Both the position numbers and the translations under genes were made by a program. The notes beneath the pieces were generated by a model. It was not told the DNA's origin and did not search any database. It saw only the letters and a program-made list of their open reading frames with translations. Shown here in pieces: positions 50,786-59,699 of a stretch of DNA of 64,000 nt (position 1 is its first letter; each line of letters opens with the position of its first letter). Source of the DNA: Candidatus Binatia bacterium (GTDB lineage: Bacteria; Desulfobacterota; Binatia; UBA12015). The stretch is taken from the NCBI GenBank assembly GCA_036563615.1, contig DATCMB010000006.1, positions 442,149 through 506,148 on the forward strand, given 5' to 3'.

Positions 50786-51043
50786 ATGCAGAGTGAGGAA
50801 TCGAGCTTTCTCCTGCGCTTCAGCGTGCGCGCGGACCTGCCGGACGCGCTGCTCGACGACGACGAGTTCGACGAGCGCTCGCACCTGGTCGAGTGGGAGC
50901 GGCGCGTGAAGCCCGCCGTCGTGCGCGCGGTGTTCGAGGCGCTGCGCGCGCACCCCGAGTGGTCGGCGCACGTGCGCAACCGCGGCGCGTCGCCGGAGGA
51001 CGAGATCGAGATCGTCGTGCAGCGCGACTACGCGCTGGGCTGA
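50786..51043 (+). CDS. Small hypothetical protein
   Basis: This 85-residue acidic protein has GAGG five bases before the ATG at 50786. It contains LRFSVRADLPDALLDDDEFD and WERRVKPAVVRAVFEALRAH, probably a beta strand and two helices. I do not recognise a family. The last 16 bases overlap the end of the convergent HAD gene. There is no signal peptide. Confidence 0.65.
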   Translation: MQSEESSFLLRFSVRADLPDALLDDDEFDERSHLVEWERRVKPAVVRAVFEALRAHPEWSAHVRNRGASPEDEIEIVVQRDYALG

Positions 51044-51885
51044 GCGAGCGGCAGGAGGTCGGCGAGGCGCGCGATGCGGGGGACGCGCGGCGCGTCCGCG
51101 ACGGACGTGGCGCTGGGCCGCGCGTCCGTGGCGCGCGCGTCCGTCGAGCGCGCGTTCGTCGTGCGTGCGTCCGCGGCGTCCTGATCGGTCGTCGAGCGCG
51201 CGCTCGCGCCACGGCGGTCGAGCCAGACGGCGCGCAGCCCGGCCGCGGTGGCGCCGTCGACGTCCTCGCGCAGCGAGTCGCCGACGTGCAGGCAGCGCGC
51301 GGCCGGAAGCCCGCCGAGGAGCGCGAGCGCGCGCCGGAAGATCGCCGGATCCGGCTTCGCCGCGCCGGCCTCGCTCGACGGCAGGACGACGTCGACCAGC
51401 TCCGCGAGGCCGAGGCCCGCGAGCACGCCGTGCAGACGCGCGTCGAAGTTCGACACCACGGCGAGCCGCAGGCCGCGCGCGCGCAGCTCGCGCAGCACGG
51501 CGACGGCGTCTGGGTCGACGCGCCATGCCGAGGGCTGCGCGTAGTGCGCGAACGCGGCGAGGAAGAAGCGCTCGCACGCGTCGGCCGTCGCGACCTGCGC
51601 GAGATCCTCGACGCCGAGCGCGAGACGCAGCGACTCGAGCGCGACGCGCCGCCACCAGGCGTGCTCGAAGTCGAGCAGCGTCGCGTGCGCGTCGCCCGGC
51701 GGCGGCGCGAGCGGCGGCGCGGCCGCGAAGGCGCGCCGGAAGCCGTCGTCGAGCTTCGTCGCGTCGGCCTCGATCCCGGCGTCGCGCGCGAGGCGGGCGT
51801 AGGTCTCGCCCACCGACTCCACGTTCGCGATCAGCGTGCCGCCCGCGTCGAGCGTGACGGCGAGCAGCGGCTCCGCGGCGCTCAC
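51028..51885 (-). CDS. HAD-superfamily hydrolase
   Basis: This 285-residue protein has the HAD motifs LDAGGTL (motif I, with Gly in place of the second Asp, as in dehalogenase-like/HDHD3 members), VVSNFD (motif II), KPDPAIF (motif III) and HVGDSLREDVDGA (motif IV). A helical cap lies between motifs I and II. The missing second Asp argues against a standard phosphatase. The C-terminus carries a 5-residue tandem repeat (xTDAR)n. The GTG start overlaps the stop of the VOC gene by four bases (GTGA), so the two are coupled. The 3' end overlaps the small gene at 50786-51043. Confidence 0.82.
   Translation of the reverse strand: MSAAEPLLAVTLDAGGTLIANVESVGETYARLARDAGIEADATKLDDGFRRAFAAAPPLAPPPGDAHATLLDFEHAWWRRVALESLRLALGVEDLAQVATADACERFFLAAFAHYAQPSAWRVDPDAVAVLRELRARGLRLAVVSNFDARLHGVLAGLGLAELVDVVLPSSEAGAAKPDPAIFRRALALLGGLPAARCLHVGDSLREDVDGATAAGLRAVWLDRRGASARSTTDQDAADARTTNARSTDARATDARPSATSVADAPRVPRIARLADLLPLAQPSA
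51120..51179 (+). repeat. Four tandem 15-bp repeats inside the HAD gene
   Basis: Units of 15 bases, each close to GCGCGTCCGTCGAGC, repeat four times at 51120, 51135, 51150 and 51165. On the minus strand they encode AADAR, TTNAR, STDAR and ATDAR in the hydrolase tail. Their length keeps the frame, so unit number can change without breaking the gene. Confidence 0.8.
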
Positions 51886-52757
51886 CACGTCGGCGCCTCG
51901 ATGTTCGGGATCTGCCAGAACTGGATCAGCACGCCGTGCGCCGAGCGCGGCGACACGAACGCCGTCTTGTAGCCGCCGCCGATGTCCGCCTCGTCGACGA
52001 TGCGCACGCCGTCGGCCTTCATGCGCTCGAGCAGCGGATCGAGACGGTCGACGTCGATCGACAGGTGGTGGAAGCCCTCGCCGCGCTTGGCGAGAAAGGG
52101 CAGGACGAAGCTCTTGCCGTTCGCGTCCGCGATCAGCTCCATGCGGAAGCGGCCGATGTCGAACTGCTTGAGCTCGAAGTCGCCCGCGTAGCCGATGTGG
52201 CGCGGCGCCTCGCCGCTGATCGGGAACCAGCGGCGGAAGAACCCCATCGTCGCGTCGATGTCGCGCACCGCCACCGACAGGTGATCGAAGCGCATGCGCG
52301 CGTCGACGCCGGGCATGGCCACGATGCGCGGCGCGACGCTCTCGGGCGGATCGTCGAGCTCGGGCACCTGCCAGAGCTGGATCAGCATGCCGTGCGCCGA
52401 GCGCGGCGAGACGAACGCCGTCTTGACGTCGTCGCTGATCGCGAAGCGGTCGACGATGCGCAGCCCGTCGCGCTCCATGCGCTCGACGAGCGGATCGAGC
52501 GCGTCGATCTCGAGCGACAGGTGGTGCAGCCCCTCGCCGCGGCGCTCGAGGAAGCGCTCGACGAAGCTGCCCGGTCGCGCGCTCTCGATCAGCTCCATCT
52601 TGATGTGCCCGACGTAGAAGTCGCACCAGCGGAAGTCGTCGGTGTAGCCCGGGCGCTTCTCGGTGTTCATGCGCACCGGCAGGTAGCGGGAGAAGAACTC
52701 GAGGGCCTCGTCGATCGAGCGGACGGCGATCGAGAAGTGGTCGACGCGGAGCTTCAT
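51882..52757 (-). CDS. Tandem-domain VOC-family (glyoxalase/methylmalonyl-CoA epimerase-like) protein
   Basis: This 291-residue protein contains two VOC domains joined by a short linker. Each opens with a metal-ligand His (VDHFSIAVRSID and FDHLSVAVRDID), has a middle Glu (MELIES and MELIAD) and the GEGxHHLSxxxD block. The last strand reads GMLIQLWQ and GVLIQFWQ; methylmalonyl-CoA epimerases usually have Glu where Gln stands. Whether both halves are active is open. The stop overlaps the next gene start by four bases. A CoA-ester epimerase or lyase role is possible, not proven. Confidence 0.8.
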   Translation of the reverse strand: MKLRVDHFSIAVRSIDEALEFFSRYLPVRMNTEKRPGYTDDFRWCDFYVGHIKMELIESARPGSFVERFLERRGEGLHHLSLEIDALDPLVERMERDGLRIVDRFAISDDVKTAFVSPRSAHGMLIQLWQVPELDDPPESVAPRIVAMPGVDARMRFDHLSVAVRDIDATMGFFRRWFPISGEAPRHIGYAGDFELKQFDIGRFRMELIADANGKSFVLPFLAKRGEGFHHLSIDVDRLDPLLERMKADGVRIVDEADIGGGYKTAFVSPRSAHGVLIQFWQIPNIEAPTW

Positions 52758-52894
52758 CCCGCTGGTCTTAGAACGCGGGGCCATCTGCCGCGAGGACGCG
52801 CGCCGCTCGGCACGTCCGGCGGAGCGTGCAGCGCGGCGGCGCATGCGGCTCGCAGCGGTCTGCCGAAGCGGGGCGAGATGATAGAAGCGCCGAC

Positions 52895-53740
52895 GTGCTC
52901 GAGCGCGTCCGCATCGTGCTGGTGCGCCCGCGTCGCGGCGGCAACGTCGGCGCCGCGGCGCGCGTCCTGAAGAACATGGGGCTCGGCGAGCTCGTGCTGG
53001 TCGCACCGCGCACCCGCGTCGGCGCGGTCGGCGAGCGCATGGCGGCGCACGCCCGCGACTTGCTCGCGCGCCGCCGCGTCGTCCCCGACCTGCCGAGCGC
53101 GCTGCACGACTGCGTGCTGGCGGTCGGCACCGCGGGGCGCGACCTCGCGCAGCTCACGAGCCTCGAGCCGCGCGCGGCGGCGATCGAGATCGTTCGCGAG
53201 GCGCGGCGCGGGCCGGTGGCGGTCGTGTTCGGACCCGAGGACCACGGGCTGTCGAACGCCGAGCTCGGGCTCTGTCAGCGGCTCGTGCGCATCCCGACGA
53301 GCGACGCCTACCCGTCGCTGAACCTCGCGCAGGCGGTCGCGGTGTGTGGCTACGAGCTGCGGCTCGCGGCGCTCGCGCAGGCCGACGACGTCGCGCCGGC
53401 CGTGGAGCGCGCCGCCGACGACGAGTGCGCGCCCGCGACCAGCGCCGAGCGCGAGGCGCTGCTCGCGCACCTCGAGCAGGCGCTGGGCGCGGTCGGCTTC
53501 CTCTCGCGCCAGAATCCCGGCCACATCCTCGCCGACGTGCGCTCGCTGCTCGCGCGCGCCGGGCTCACGCGGCGCGACGTGCGCATCTGGCGCGGCATCG
53601 CGCGGCAGATGCTGTGGGCCGCGAGCCGCGGCGAGGTCCGCGCGCGCGACGCGCAGAGCGGCGCTGCGAAAGACGAAGAGCGGACGCTCAGCGACGCGAC
53701 GGGCTCAGCGACCGCACCTGCCGCACGACGACGCCGTTGA
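52895..53740 (+). CDS. trmJ: tRNA/rRNA 2'-O-methyltransferase, TrmJ-like (SPOUT)
   Basis: This 281-residue SAM-dependent SPOUT enzyme should methylate the ribose at position 32 of tRNA. Motif 1 is LVRPRRGGNVGAAARVLKNM, motif 2 VVFGPEDHGLSNAELGLC, and motif 3 IPTSDAYPSLNLAQAVAVCG, with the knot that binds SAM. The C-terminal half resembles the TrmJ extension. The GTG at 52895 fits the start of the conserved domain; the upstream frame has no conserved sequence. The last 53 bases overlap the convergent small secreted-protein gene. There is no signal peptide. Confidence 0.9.
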   Translation: MLERVRIVLVRPRRGGNVGAAARVLKNMGLGELVLVAPRTRVGAVGERMAAHARDLLARRRVVPDLPSALHDCVLAVGTAGRDLAQLTSLEPRAAAIEIVREARRGPVAVVFGPEDHGLSNAELGLCQRLVRIPTSDAYPSLNLAQAVAVCGYELRLAALAQADDVAPAVERAADDECAPATSAEREALLAHLEQALGAVGFLSRQNPGHILADVRSLLARAGLTRRDVRIWRGIARQMLWAASRGEVRARDAQSGAAKDEERTLSDATGSATAPAARRRR

Positions 53741-54110
53741 TGCCGCCGCGCTCGACGAGCGTGCCGCGCACCTCGACCTTGCTCGCGACGTGCTCGAGGA
53801 GCGGGTTCGGCTGCGGCCCGGCGGTGAGATCCTGCACGAGGACGTAGAGCGTCTTCGTCTTGTCGTCGAGGATGCCGAGATCCTGACCGGCGCGCGCGCA
53901 GGCGAGCGCGCACGGCTTGTGTAGCTCGCCGCGCCGGTTGCCGATGATGAAGCACCCGGTCTCGACGACCTCGCCGCGCAGCACGGTCTCGCGCGGCACG
54001 TCCGACGACGCGGGCGCCGCCAGGGCGCGCGCGGCGTCAAGCAGCGGCGGTGCGGCGAGCAGCGCTGCGGCGAGCCACGCCGCCGCAAGGCGCGGCGCAT
54101 GACGACGCAT
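53688..54110 (-). CDS. Small secreted Cys-containing protein
   Basis: This 140-residue protein has a signal peptide (LAAAWLAAALLAAPPLLDAA). The mature part contains VVETGCFIIGNRRGELHKPC and ALACARAGQDLGILDDKTKT, with a CxnHxxCxxxC-type spacing that could bind metal or form disulfides. TLYVLVQDLT and VEVRGTLVERGGI continue an OB-like beta barrel. Similar proteins occur in uncharacterised sets. The 3' end is antisense to the last 53 bases of trmJ. The function is unknown. Confidence 0.72.
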   Translation of the reverse strand: MRRHAPRLAAAWLAAALLAAPPLLDAARALAAPASSDVPRETVLRGEVVETGCFIIGNRRGELHKPCALACARAGQDLGILDDKTKTLYVLVQDLTAGPQPNPLLEHVASKVEVRGTLVERGGINGVVVRQVRSLSPSRR

Positions 54111-54263
54111 GCGCCGGGCGTCGGCGCCGTGCGGTGCTTGACGGGCGTGCCGATCGTGCATGGCTGCGGCGTCTAGCGGCCGGGTTGCGGAAATGCCAGA
54201 GCTGCGACGCGCGCCGCTTCGCCAGTCTCGTTTCTGGGAAATCGCGGACGCGGCGCGCGCGCG

Positions 54264-55364
54264 TCACTCCTCGAGGATCCCGATGCCGTCCGGGAAGTCG
54301 AGGCCGCCGTCCATCGTGATCGGCGGCTGCGGCACGCCGTCGACGAAGTGGATCTTGCGCACGGTGCCGAGGTTCGGGCCGGGGCCGATGCCGCCGCCGC
54401 GGACCACGAGGCCGATGTCGGCGTAGTAGAGCGTCCCGGCGGAGTCGATGCCGATGCCGAGCGGCGAGCCGGTCGAGTAGGGCTCGGGGCCGAGCGTCTC
54501 GCCGGGCGGCGGCTCGAGGACGCGGCGCACGAAACGTCCTGCGGCGTCGTACTCGGCGATCACGCCGTTGATGACGCTCGAGACGTAGAAGCCGCCCGAC
54601 GGGCTGCCGACGACGCCGTTCGGCGTCGCGGCGTTCTCGTCGGCGGGAATGAACAGGCGTTTCTCGACGGCGTCGGCGAGCGGCGCCCCGGTCGCGTCGA
54701 CCCGGCCGCAGCCGCCGCTCGCGTCGTTGCTGGTCGGGAAGGGCGGCTCGTAGAGCCAGATGCCCGGCTCGACGCGCGCGCTCGCGACGTACACGCGATC
54801 CTCGGCGTCGACCCAGATCTGGCCCGCCGTGCCGATCGTCACGTCGAGCTTGCAGTACTTGACGTCGAACGAGTCGAACGGCGGAAACCAGAGGATGAGC
54901 TGGCCGTCGCCCGGACCGGAGGCCTGGTTGCCGACGTCGGTCGTGAGGAGACGTCCGTCGGAGAGGAAGCCGCAGCCGTAGTTTTCCGCGTTGTCGAGGC
55001 TGCCCTGGTAGGTCGGCGTCAGCTTGCCGATGCGCGTCGCCGACAGCTCGCCGACCGAGCTTCCCGAGAGCTGGAAGAAGCCCCAGCCTTGCGGCGGGTT
55101 CGGCTGCCCGGTGTCCTCGCCGGCGATGAAGCGGCGCGAGCCGTCGGGCGCGAAGCAGATCTGCGCGTTGATGTCGAAGCCCTGCGGGTCCGACGCGCGG
55201 CGCTCGATGACCGTCTGCTTGCGGTCGTTCTCGGCCGGCGCGTAGGCGTTCAGCCGGTTGCCCTCGCCGTTGAAGACGATGACCGCGCCGCCCGGCGGGG
55301 GACCGTCGCTGCAGGCGAGCGCGAGCAGCGGGAGCGCGAGCAGGAGGCGGCCGAGGCGCGGCAT
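54264..55364 (-). CDS. Lipoprotein with NHL/SMP-30-like beta-propeller
   Basis: This 366-residue lipoprotein has a signal peptide with lipobox LALACS. The mature part shows propeller strands: AVIVFNGEGNRLNAYAPAEN, FLSDGRLLTTDVGNQ, GIWLYEPPFP, SPSGGFYVSSVINGVIAEYD and GIGIDSAGTLYYADIGL. The design resembles NHL/SMP-30-type propellers, which bind ligands or hydrolyse lactones; the SMP-30 calcium set is not clearly visible. It is another of several propeller proteins in this window. It lies 135 bases after the receiver-domain gene on the same strand. Confidence 0.75.
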   Translation of the reverse strand: MPRLGRLLLALPLLALACSDGPPPGGAVIVFNGEGNRLNAYAPAENDRKQTVIERRASDPQGFDINAQICFAPDGSRRFIAGEDTGQPNPPQGWGFFQLSGSSVGELSATRIGKLTPTYQGSLDNAENYGCGFLSDGRLLTTDVGNQASGPGDGQLILWFPPFDSFDVKYCKLDVTIGTAGQIWVDAEDRVYVASARVEPGIWLYEPPFPTSNDASGGCGRVDATGAPLADAVEKRLFIPADENAATPNGVVGSPSGGFYVSSVINGVIAEYDAAGRFVRRVLEPPPGETLGPEPYSTGSPLGIGIDSAGTLYYADIGLVVRGGGIGPGPNLGTVRKIHFVDGVPQPPITMDGGLDFPDGIGILEE

Positions 55365-55499
55365 GGCGCCTTCGAGCACGACCGCGCGAGCGCTGTCAAT
55401 CCACGAATCGCGCGGCGCGCAGACCGCTAGCTAGCGCAGGCTTCTCGCGCTCCGACGCGGGGTCGGGCGCGGTGCCTGGCGGCTCTTCCGCAGGCGCGG

Positions 55500-55949
55500 T
55501 CAGCTGATGGAATCGGCCCGACGCTGCGCCTGCTCGAGCTGACGGCCGCGCTGGCGGCCCTCGATCTGCGTGCGCACGCGCGCGTAGAGCTCTTCCTTGT
55601 TGACCGGCTTGGCGAGGAACTCGCTGACGCCGAGCTTCATGCCGGTGGCGCGCGTTTCGAGGTCGTCGCGCGCCGTCAGCAAGATCACGGGCAGCGTTGC
55701 CGTGCCGGGCGACTTCTTCAGCTCCCGGCAGACGGCGAAGCCGTCCATGTTCGGCATCATCACGTCGAGGACGACGACGTCGACCTCCTGCTTCGAGAGC
55801 GTCGAGAGGGCCGATTTTCCGCCGTCCGCGAGGACGACCGAGTAGCCCTTGCGCTCGAGCAGGTGGGCCAGAAGACGACGGGAATCCTCGTCGTCGTCAA
55901 CCACCAAGACTCGTCCCACGTTTTCCACGGCTGCTGCTGTCTCGCTCAC
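55500..55949 (-). CDS. Single-domain response regulator (CheY-like receiver)
   Basis: This 149-residue protein is a receiver domain. VVDDDEDSRRLL holds the acidic pocket, VVVLDVMMPNMDGF the phosphorylated Asp, VILLTARDD the conserved Thr and EFLAKPVNKEEL the Lys. The C-terminal 30 residues are a basic, Gln/Arg-rich helix with no output domain. Its GTG is one base after the stop of the sigma-54 activator gene, so the two are cotranscribed and probably meet as a split NtrC-type regulator. No sensor kinase lies within the window near it. Confidence 0.9.
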   Translation of the reverse strand: MSETAAAVENVGRVLVVDDDEDSRRLLAHLLERKGYSVVLADGGKSALSTLSKQEVDVVVLDVMMPNMDGFAVCRELKKSPGTATLPVILLTARDDLETRATGMKLGVSEFLAKPVNKEELYARVRTQIEGRQRGRQLEQAQRRADSIS

Positions 55950-55950
55950 G

Positions 55951-57027
55951 TCAAACCGCCGTCATGCCGCCTGCCGCGGCAACACCGCCGCGCCTGCGAC
56001 GGAGCTTCGCGACCAGGGTCGTTCGTTTCAGCCCAAGCAAACGGGCTGCCGCCTGCTTGTTCCCCTTGGTTCGCCGCAAGGCCTCCTCGATGAGGCGGTT
56101 CTCGAATTCCTCGACGGCATTCGTGAGATCCAGACCCTCGTCGGTCATGACGGGCCTGGGGATCTTCTTCTCGGAGATGAACGACCGGATGTTCGGCGGC
56201 AGATTCTCGATGCGCACGACGCCGTCCTCGGAGAGGATGACGAGGCGCTCGAGCAGGTTCTCGAGCTCACGGACGTTCCCCGGCCAGTCGTACTCCCAGA
56301 GGTGCACCATCGCCTCCTCGGTGATGGTGACCTTGAGGTCGCTGCGCTTCTGGTTGTGACGGTCGAGGAAGTGCTTGACGAGGAGCGGGATGTCCGAGCG
56401 ACGCTCGCGCAGCGGCGGCAGCGTGATCGGGATCACCTCGAGACGGTAGAACAGGTCCTCGCGGAACAGCCCGCGCTCGACCTGGAGGGCGAGGTCCTTG
56501 TTGGTCGCGGCGATCACGCGCACGTCGACCTTGATCGCGCGGTCCGAGCCGACGGGTCGCACTTCCTTGTCCTGCAGCACGCGCAGCAGCTTGACCTGCA
56601 GGACGGGGCTCATCTCCGAGATCTCGTCGAGGAAGATGGTCCCGCCGTTCGCGAGCTGGAACATGCCGGCGCGCGAGCCGATCGCTCCGGTGAAGGAGCC
56701 CTTCTCGTGCCCGAACATCTCGGACTCGAGCAGGTCGGCCGGGATCGCGCCGCAGTTCACCGGGATGAACGGACGGTCGGCGCGACGACTCGCGGCGTGC
56801 ACGGAACGCGCGGCGAGCTCCTTGCCGGTGCCGCTCTCACCCAGGATCAGAACCGTCGCGTCGGTCGCGGCGACGCGGCGGATCAGGTTCTGCACCCGTT
56901 GGATCAGCGGGTGCTCGCCAATCAGCTGGGTGGGGGCGGTCGTCTGCATCCCGTTGTCTTTCCGGTCAGCGCCAGTGCCACGCGACCCTGATGAGGAATA
57001 CGAAACGACTTCCTTGAAAAAAGCCAT
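55951..57027 (-). CDS. Sigma-54-dependent activator (AAA+ and Fis-type HTH, no receiver)
   Basis: This 358-residue enhancer-binding protein has Walker [11 protein letters not shown], the sigma-54 loop as GSFTGA (instead of GAFTGA), Walker [11 protein letters not shown], the sensor region [10 protein letters not shown] and the arginine-finger area [12 protein letters not shown]. It ends in a Fis-type helix-turn-helix ([20 protein letters not shown]). It begins almost directly with the AAA+ domain, so the usual N-terminal receiver is missing; that domain is encoded by the next gene. The ATG at 57027 is used; 56949 (MQTTAPTQ) is an equally sound start. It is divergent from rph. Confidence 0.88.
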   Translation of the reverse strand: MAFFKEVVSYSSSGSRGTGADRKDNGMQTTAPTQLIGEHPLIQRVQNLIRRVAATDATVLILGESGTGKELAARSVHAASRRADRPFIPVNCGAIPADLLESEMFGHEKGSFTGAIGSRAGMFQLANGGTIFLDEISEMSPVLQVKLLRVLQDKEVRPVGSDRAIKVDVRVIAATNKDLALQVERGLFREDLFYRLEVIPITLPPLRERRSDIPLLVKHFLDRHNQKRSDLKVTITEEAMVHLWEYDWPGNVRELENLLERLVILSEDGVVRIENLPPNIRSFISEKKIPRPVMTDEGLDLTNAVEEFENRLIEEALRRTKGNKQAAARLLGLKRTTLVAKLRRRRGGVAAAGGMTAV

Positions 57028-57202
57028 CGGGGTTCTTTTCCGTCAGTGCGCTTTGCGTTGGCTCTGTAGCCACGATGTCGTCACCTTTGCGTCGGGCCTT
57101 TAGCGTCGGCGCCGAAAATTTGCCGCCCCGCGACCCGGCTGCTAGGGCGGGCCCCCGATGCCGTCGCCGCGTAACACTACTCCCATTTCCGTCCGTTCCA
57201 AA

Positions 57203-58000
57203 ATGCGTCGCACCGACGGTCGCTTGCCGCTCGAGATCCGACCGCTGGGCATCGAGCCCGGCTACCTCGCACATGCCGAAGGGTCTGCGCTGGTCACGGC
57301 CGGCAAGACGCAGGTGCTGTGCGCCGTGAGCGTCGAGGAGCGCGTCCCCGACTTCCTGGTCGGCAAGGGACGCGGCTGGCTCACCGCCGAATACGCGATG
57401 CTGCCGCGCGCGACCCACACGCGCAGCCAGCGCGAGTCGGCGAAGGGCAAGATCTCCGGGCGCACGCACGAGATCCAGCGCCTGATCGGACGCAGCCTGC
57501 GAGCGGTCGTCGACCTCGATCGGCTCGGCGAGCGCACGCTGTTCGTCGACTGCGACGTCCTGCAGGCCGACGGCGGCACGCGCACGACGGCGATCAACGG
57601 CGCCTACGTGGCGGTCGCGCAAGCGCTCGCGCGCCTCGTCAAGGACGGCGTGGTCGAGGAGTCGCCGCTGCGCGAGCCGGTCGCCGCGATCAGCGTCGGC
57701 ATCGTCGAGGGCAAGCTGCTGGTCGACCTCGCGTACGACGAGGACAGCACGGCCGAGGTCGACGCCAACTTCGTCATGACCGGCAGCGGCGGTCTGGTCG
57801 AGGTGCAGGGGACGGCCGAGGGACGGACGTTCCAGCGTCGCGATCTGAACCGCATGCTCGACGCCGCCTGGGACGCGATCCAGCAGATCAACCGCGTGCA
57901 GGCGCGCGCGATCGCGACGCTCGGCGGACGCGCGTCGAGCGCGCGCCGCAGCCGCAGCGTGCGCCAGGTCGGCACGCGGCGCGCGGCGTCGCGTCGTTGA
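57203..58000 (+). CDS. rph: Ribonuclease PH
   Basis: This 265-residue phosphorolytic 3'-5' exoribonuclease trims tRNA 3' ends. The start [20 protein letters not shown] is the family opening, which decides the ATG at 57203 over one 45 bases upstream. [35 protein letters not shown] and [19 protein letters not shown] are active-site blocks. The last 25 residues are Arg/Ser-rich, longer than usual. It is followed 31 bases on by rdgB and then by tRNA genes, a fitting neighbourhood for tRNA maturation. Confidence 0.93.
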   Translation: MRRTDGRLPLEIRPLGIEPGYLAHAEGSALVTAGKTQVLCAVSVEERVPDFLVGKGRGWLTAEYAMLPRATHTRSQRESAKGKISGRTHEIQRLIGRSLRAVVDLDRLGERTLFVDCDVLQADGGTRTTAINGAYVAVAQALARLVKDGVVEESPLREPVAAISVGIVEGKLLVDLAYDEDSTAEVDANFVMTGSGGLVEVQGTAEGRTFQRRDLNRMLDAAWDAIQQINRVQARAIATLGGRASSARRSRSVRQVGTRRAASRR

Positions 58001-58031
58001 CGCTGCCGCGTCGTTGCACCGAGGACGAGGC

Positions 58032-58628
58032 GTGCAGATCCGTGGCGCCGTCACGCTCGCGTCGCACAACGCGGGCAAGCTCGCCGAGCTCGCGAAGCTC
58101 GCAAACGGCGCCTTCGAGCTCCGTCTCCTGCCGCGCGAGCCGGCGCCGCCGGTGGTCGACGAGGACCAGGATACCTACGTCGGCAACGCGCTGAAGAAGG
58201 CGCGGGCCGTCGCGGACTTCGTCGGCGGGGCGGCGCTCGCCGACGACTCCGGGCTCGAGGTCGACGCGCTCGGCGGCGCGCCCGGCGTCCGCTCGGCGCG
58301 CTACGGAGGGCCGGGGCTCGACGACGCCGGCCGCTGCGCGCTGCTGCTGCGCCAGCTCGGCGACGAGCCGCGGCGCAGCGCGCGCTTTCGCTGCGCGCTC
58401 GTGCTCGTGCAGGGCGACGAGTGGATCGTCGGCGAGGGCACGCTCGAGGGCGAGATCACCCGCGAGCCGCGCGGCGCGGGCGGGTTCGGCTACGATCCCG
58501 TGTTCCTCGTCCCGAGCCTCGGGCGGACGCTCGCCGCGATCCCGGCCGAGGAGAAGAACCGGATCTCGCACCGCGCGGCGGCGATGCGCGCGCTGCTCGC
58601 GCGGCTGCGTGGCGAGACGGCGGGCTGA
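58032..58628 (+). CDS. rdgB: dITP/XTP pyrophosphatase (RdgB/HAM1)
   Basis: This 198-residue house-cleaning enzyme hydrolyses dITP, ITP and XTP to the monophosphates. LASHNAGKLAEL is the SxNxxK phosphate-binding motif, ALADDSGLEVDALGGAPGV holds the catalytic Asp residues, and GAGGFGYDPVF, EEKNRISHRAAAM complete the pocket. The GTG at 58032 has GAGG seven bases upstream. It forms an rph-rdgB unit. The 105 bases after its stop (58629-58733) hold no gene. Confidence 0.93.
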   Translation: MQIRGAVTLASHNAGKLAELAKLANGAFELRLLPREPAPPVVDEDQDTYVGNALKKARAVADFVGGAALADDSGLEVDALGGAPGVRSARYGGPGLDDAGRCALLLRQLGDEPRRSARFRCALVLVQGDEWIVGEGTLEGEITREPRGAGGFGYDPVFLVPSLGRTLAAIPAEEKNRISHRAAAMRALLARLRGETAG

Positions 58629-58733
58629 CCCCGACGCCGACGCGGGCGCGGGCAGCGGATCTGCGACGCTGCGCGTGCGCGGGCGTCGCGGGCTGCCGCT
58701 GCTGTGCGGCGCGGCGGCGCGGCGAGCGTCGCG

Positions 58734-58762
58734 TTGACACGTCAGGGGGCGAGCCGTAGGTT
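58734..58762 (+). promoter_or_regulatory. Promoter of the tRNA-Pro/tRNA-Arg genes
   Basis: TTGACA (58734-58739), a perfect -35 box, is followed by a 17-base spacer and TAGGTT (58757-58762) as -10, about 36 bases before tRNA-Pro. Confidence 0.6.
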
Positions 58763-58797
58763 TCTCCGTCGCTCTGCTCGGGCGGAGGTCGGTTGCA

Positions 58798-58874
<77 letters not shown>

Positions 58875-58893
58875 CTCGCTCCGTATCGGACGT

Positions 58894-58967
<74 letters not shown>

Positions 58968-59116
58968 CTGCGGCCCCCGTCGCCGCGTGGGGCCCGTGGG
59001 GCGAGGAAGCGCGCGCTCCCGAGCTGCAGCGGTCGCTCTTCCGCCGTGGCGCGTTTTTCGGGGCGCTCTCCGAGGTCGTTTCCGGCCGCGACGGGCAAGG
59101 GGCGCGCGACGGCACG

Positions 59117-59145
59117 TTGACGCGCGGCGGCTCGACCGATACGTC
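59117..59145 (+). promoter_or_regulatory. Possible promoter of tRNA-His
   Basis: TTGACG (59117-59122), a 17-base spacer and TACGTC (59140-59145) precede the tRNA. The -10 is weak. The stretch 58968-59116 has no gene. Confidence 0.35.
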
Positions 59146-59160
59146 CGTGCGTTCCTTCCT

Positions 59161-59234
59161 GGTGGGCGTAGCTCAGCTGGTAGAGCACCGGATTGTGGCT
59201 CCGGGGGTCGAGGGTTCGAAGCCCTTCGCTCACC
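59161..59234 (+). tRNA. tRNA-His (anticodon GTG)
   Basis: The acceptor GTGGGCG/CGCTCAC contains one G-T pair. A G at 59161 sits at the -1 position opposite C73, the identity element of tRNA-His. The loop TTGTGGC is on CCGGA/TCCGG. CCA is not encoded. Confidence 0.94.
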
Positions 59235-59418
59235 CGCCACGAGCGCCGGCCTGGGTCGCGAGACCCGGCCGGCGCTCGTCGTTTCTTGCGGCGTGCGGCG
59301 GACCGTGGTGACGTCGGCGGCCGCGTTGGACCCGTGTGCGCGTCGCGTGAAGTCCATCGTTGCGCGCTTCGCGCGCTCGGCGGTTGCGCGCCCACCCTGC
59401 GGTGGCTAAGAACCCGGT

Positions 59419-59491
<73 letters not shown>

Positions 59492-59642
59492 TTCTCCAAC
59501 CCCGCAGATTGCGGTGACGTCGACCGGCCTCGCTCGAGCCGATGCGCTCGCGGCCGGCTCCCCGGAGCGCCAGAGGGCGACCCGCGTCTGGCGAGCGGCG
59601 CGCTGGGACGTTCCGCGCCGCGTGCTCGGTGGGAAAGCTGCT

Positions 59643-59688
59643 CCGGCGCCGGCGCGGGGTCGTCAACCGAACCCCGCGCCAGCGCCGG
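59643..59688. terminator. Strong bidirectional hairpin after the tRNA cluster
   Basis: A perfect 10-bp stem (59651-59660 with 59671-59680) and ten-base loop are extended by seven further pairs after one mismatch. It lies between tRNA-Lys and the stop of the convergent radical SAM gene (59700) and should end both transcripts. The rest of 59492-59642 holds no gene. Confidence 0.8.
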
Positions 59689-59699
59689 CGACGAACGGA

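Noticed and set aside
59651..59680. Hairpin as a riboswitch or attenuator
   Set aside because: It is placed after a tRNA and at the end of a convergent gene, which fits termination; no downstream gene could be controlled.
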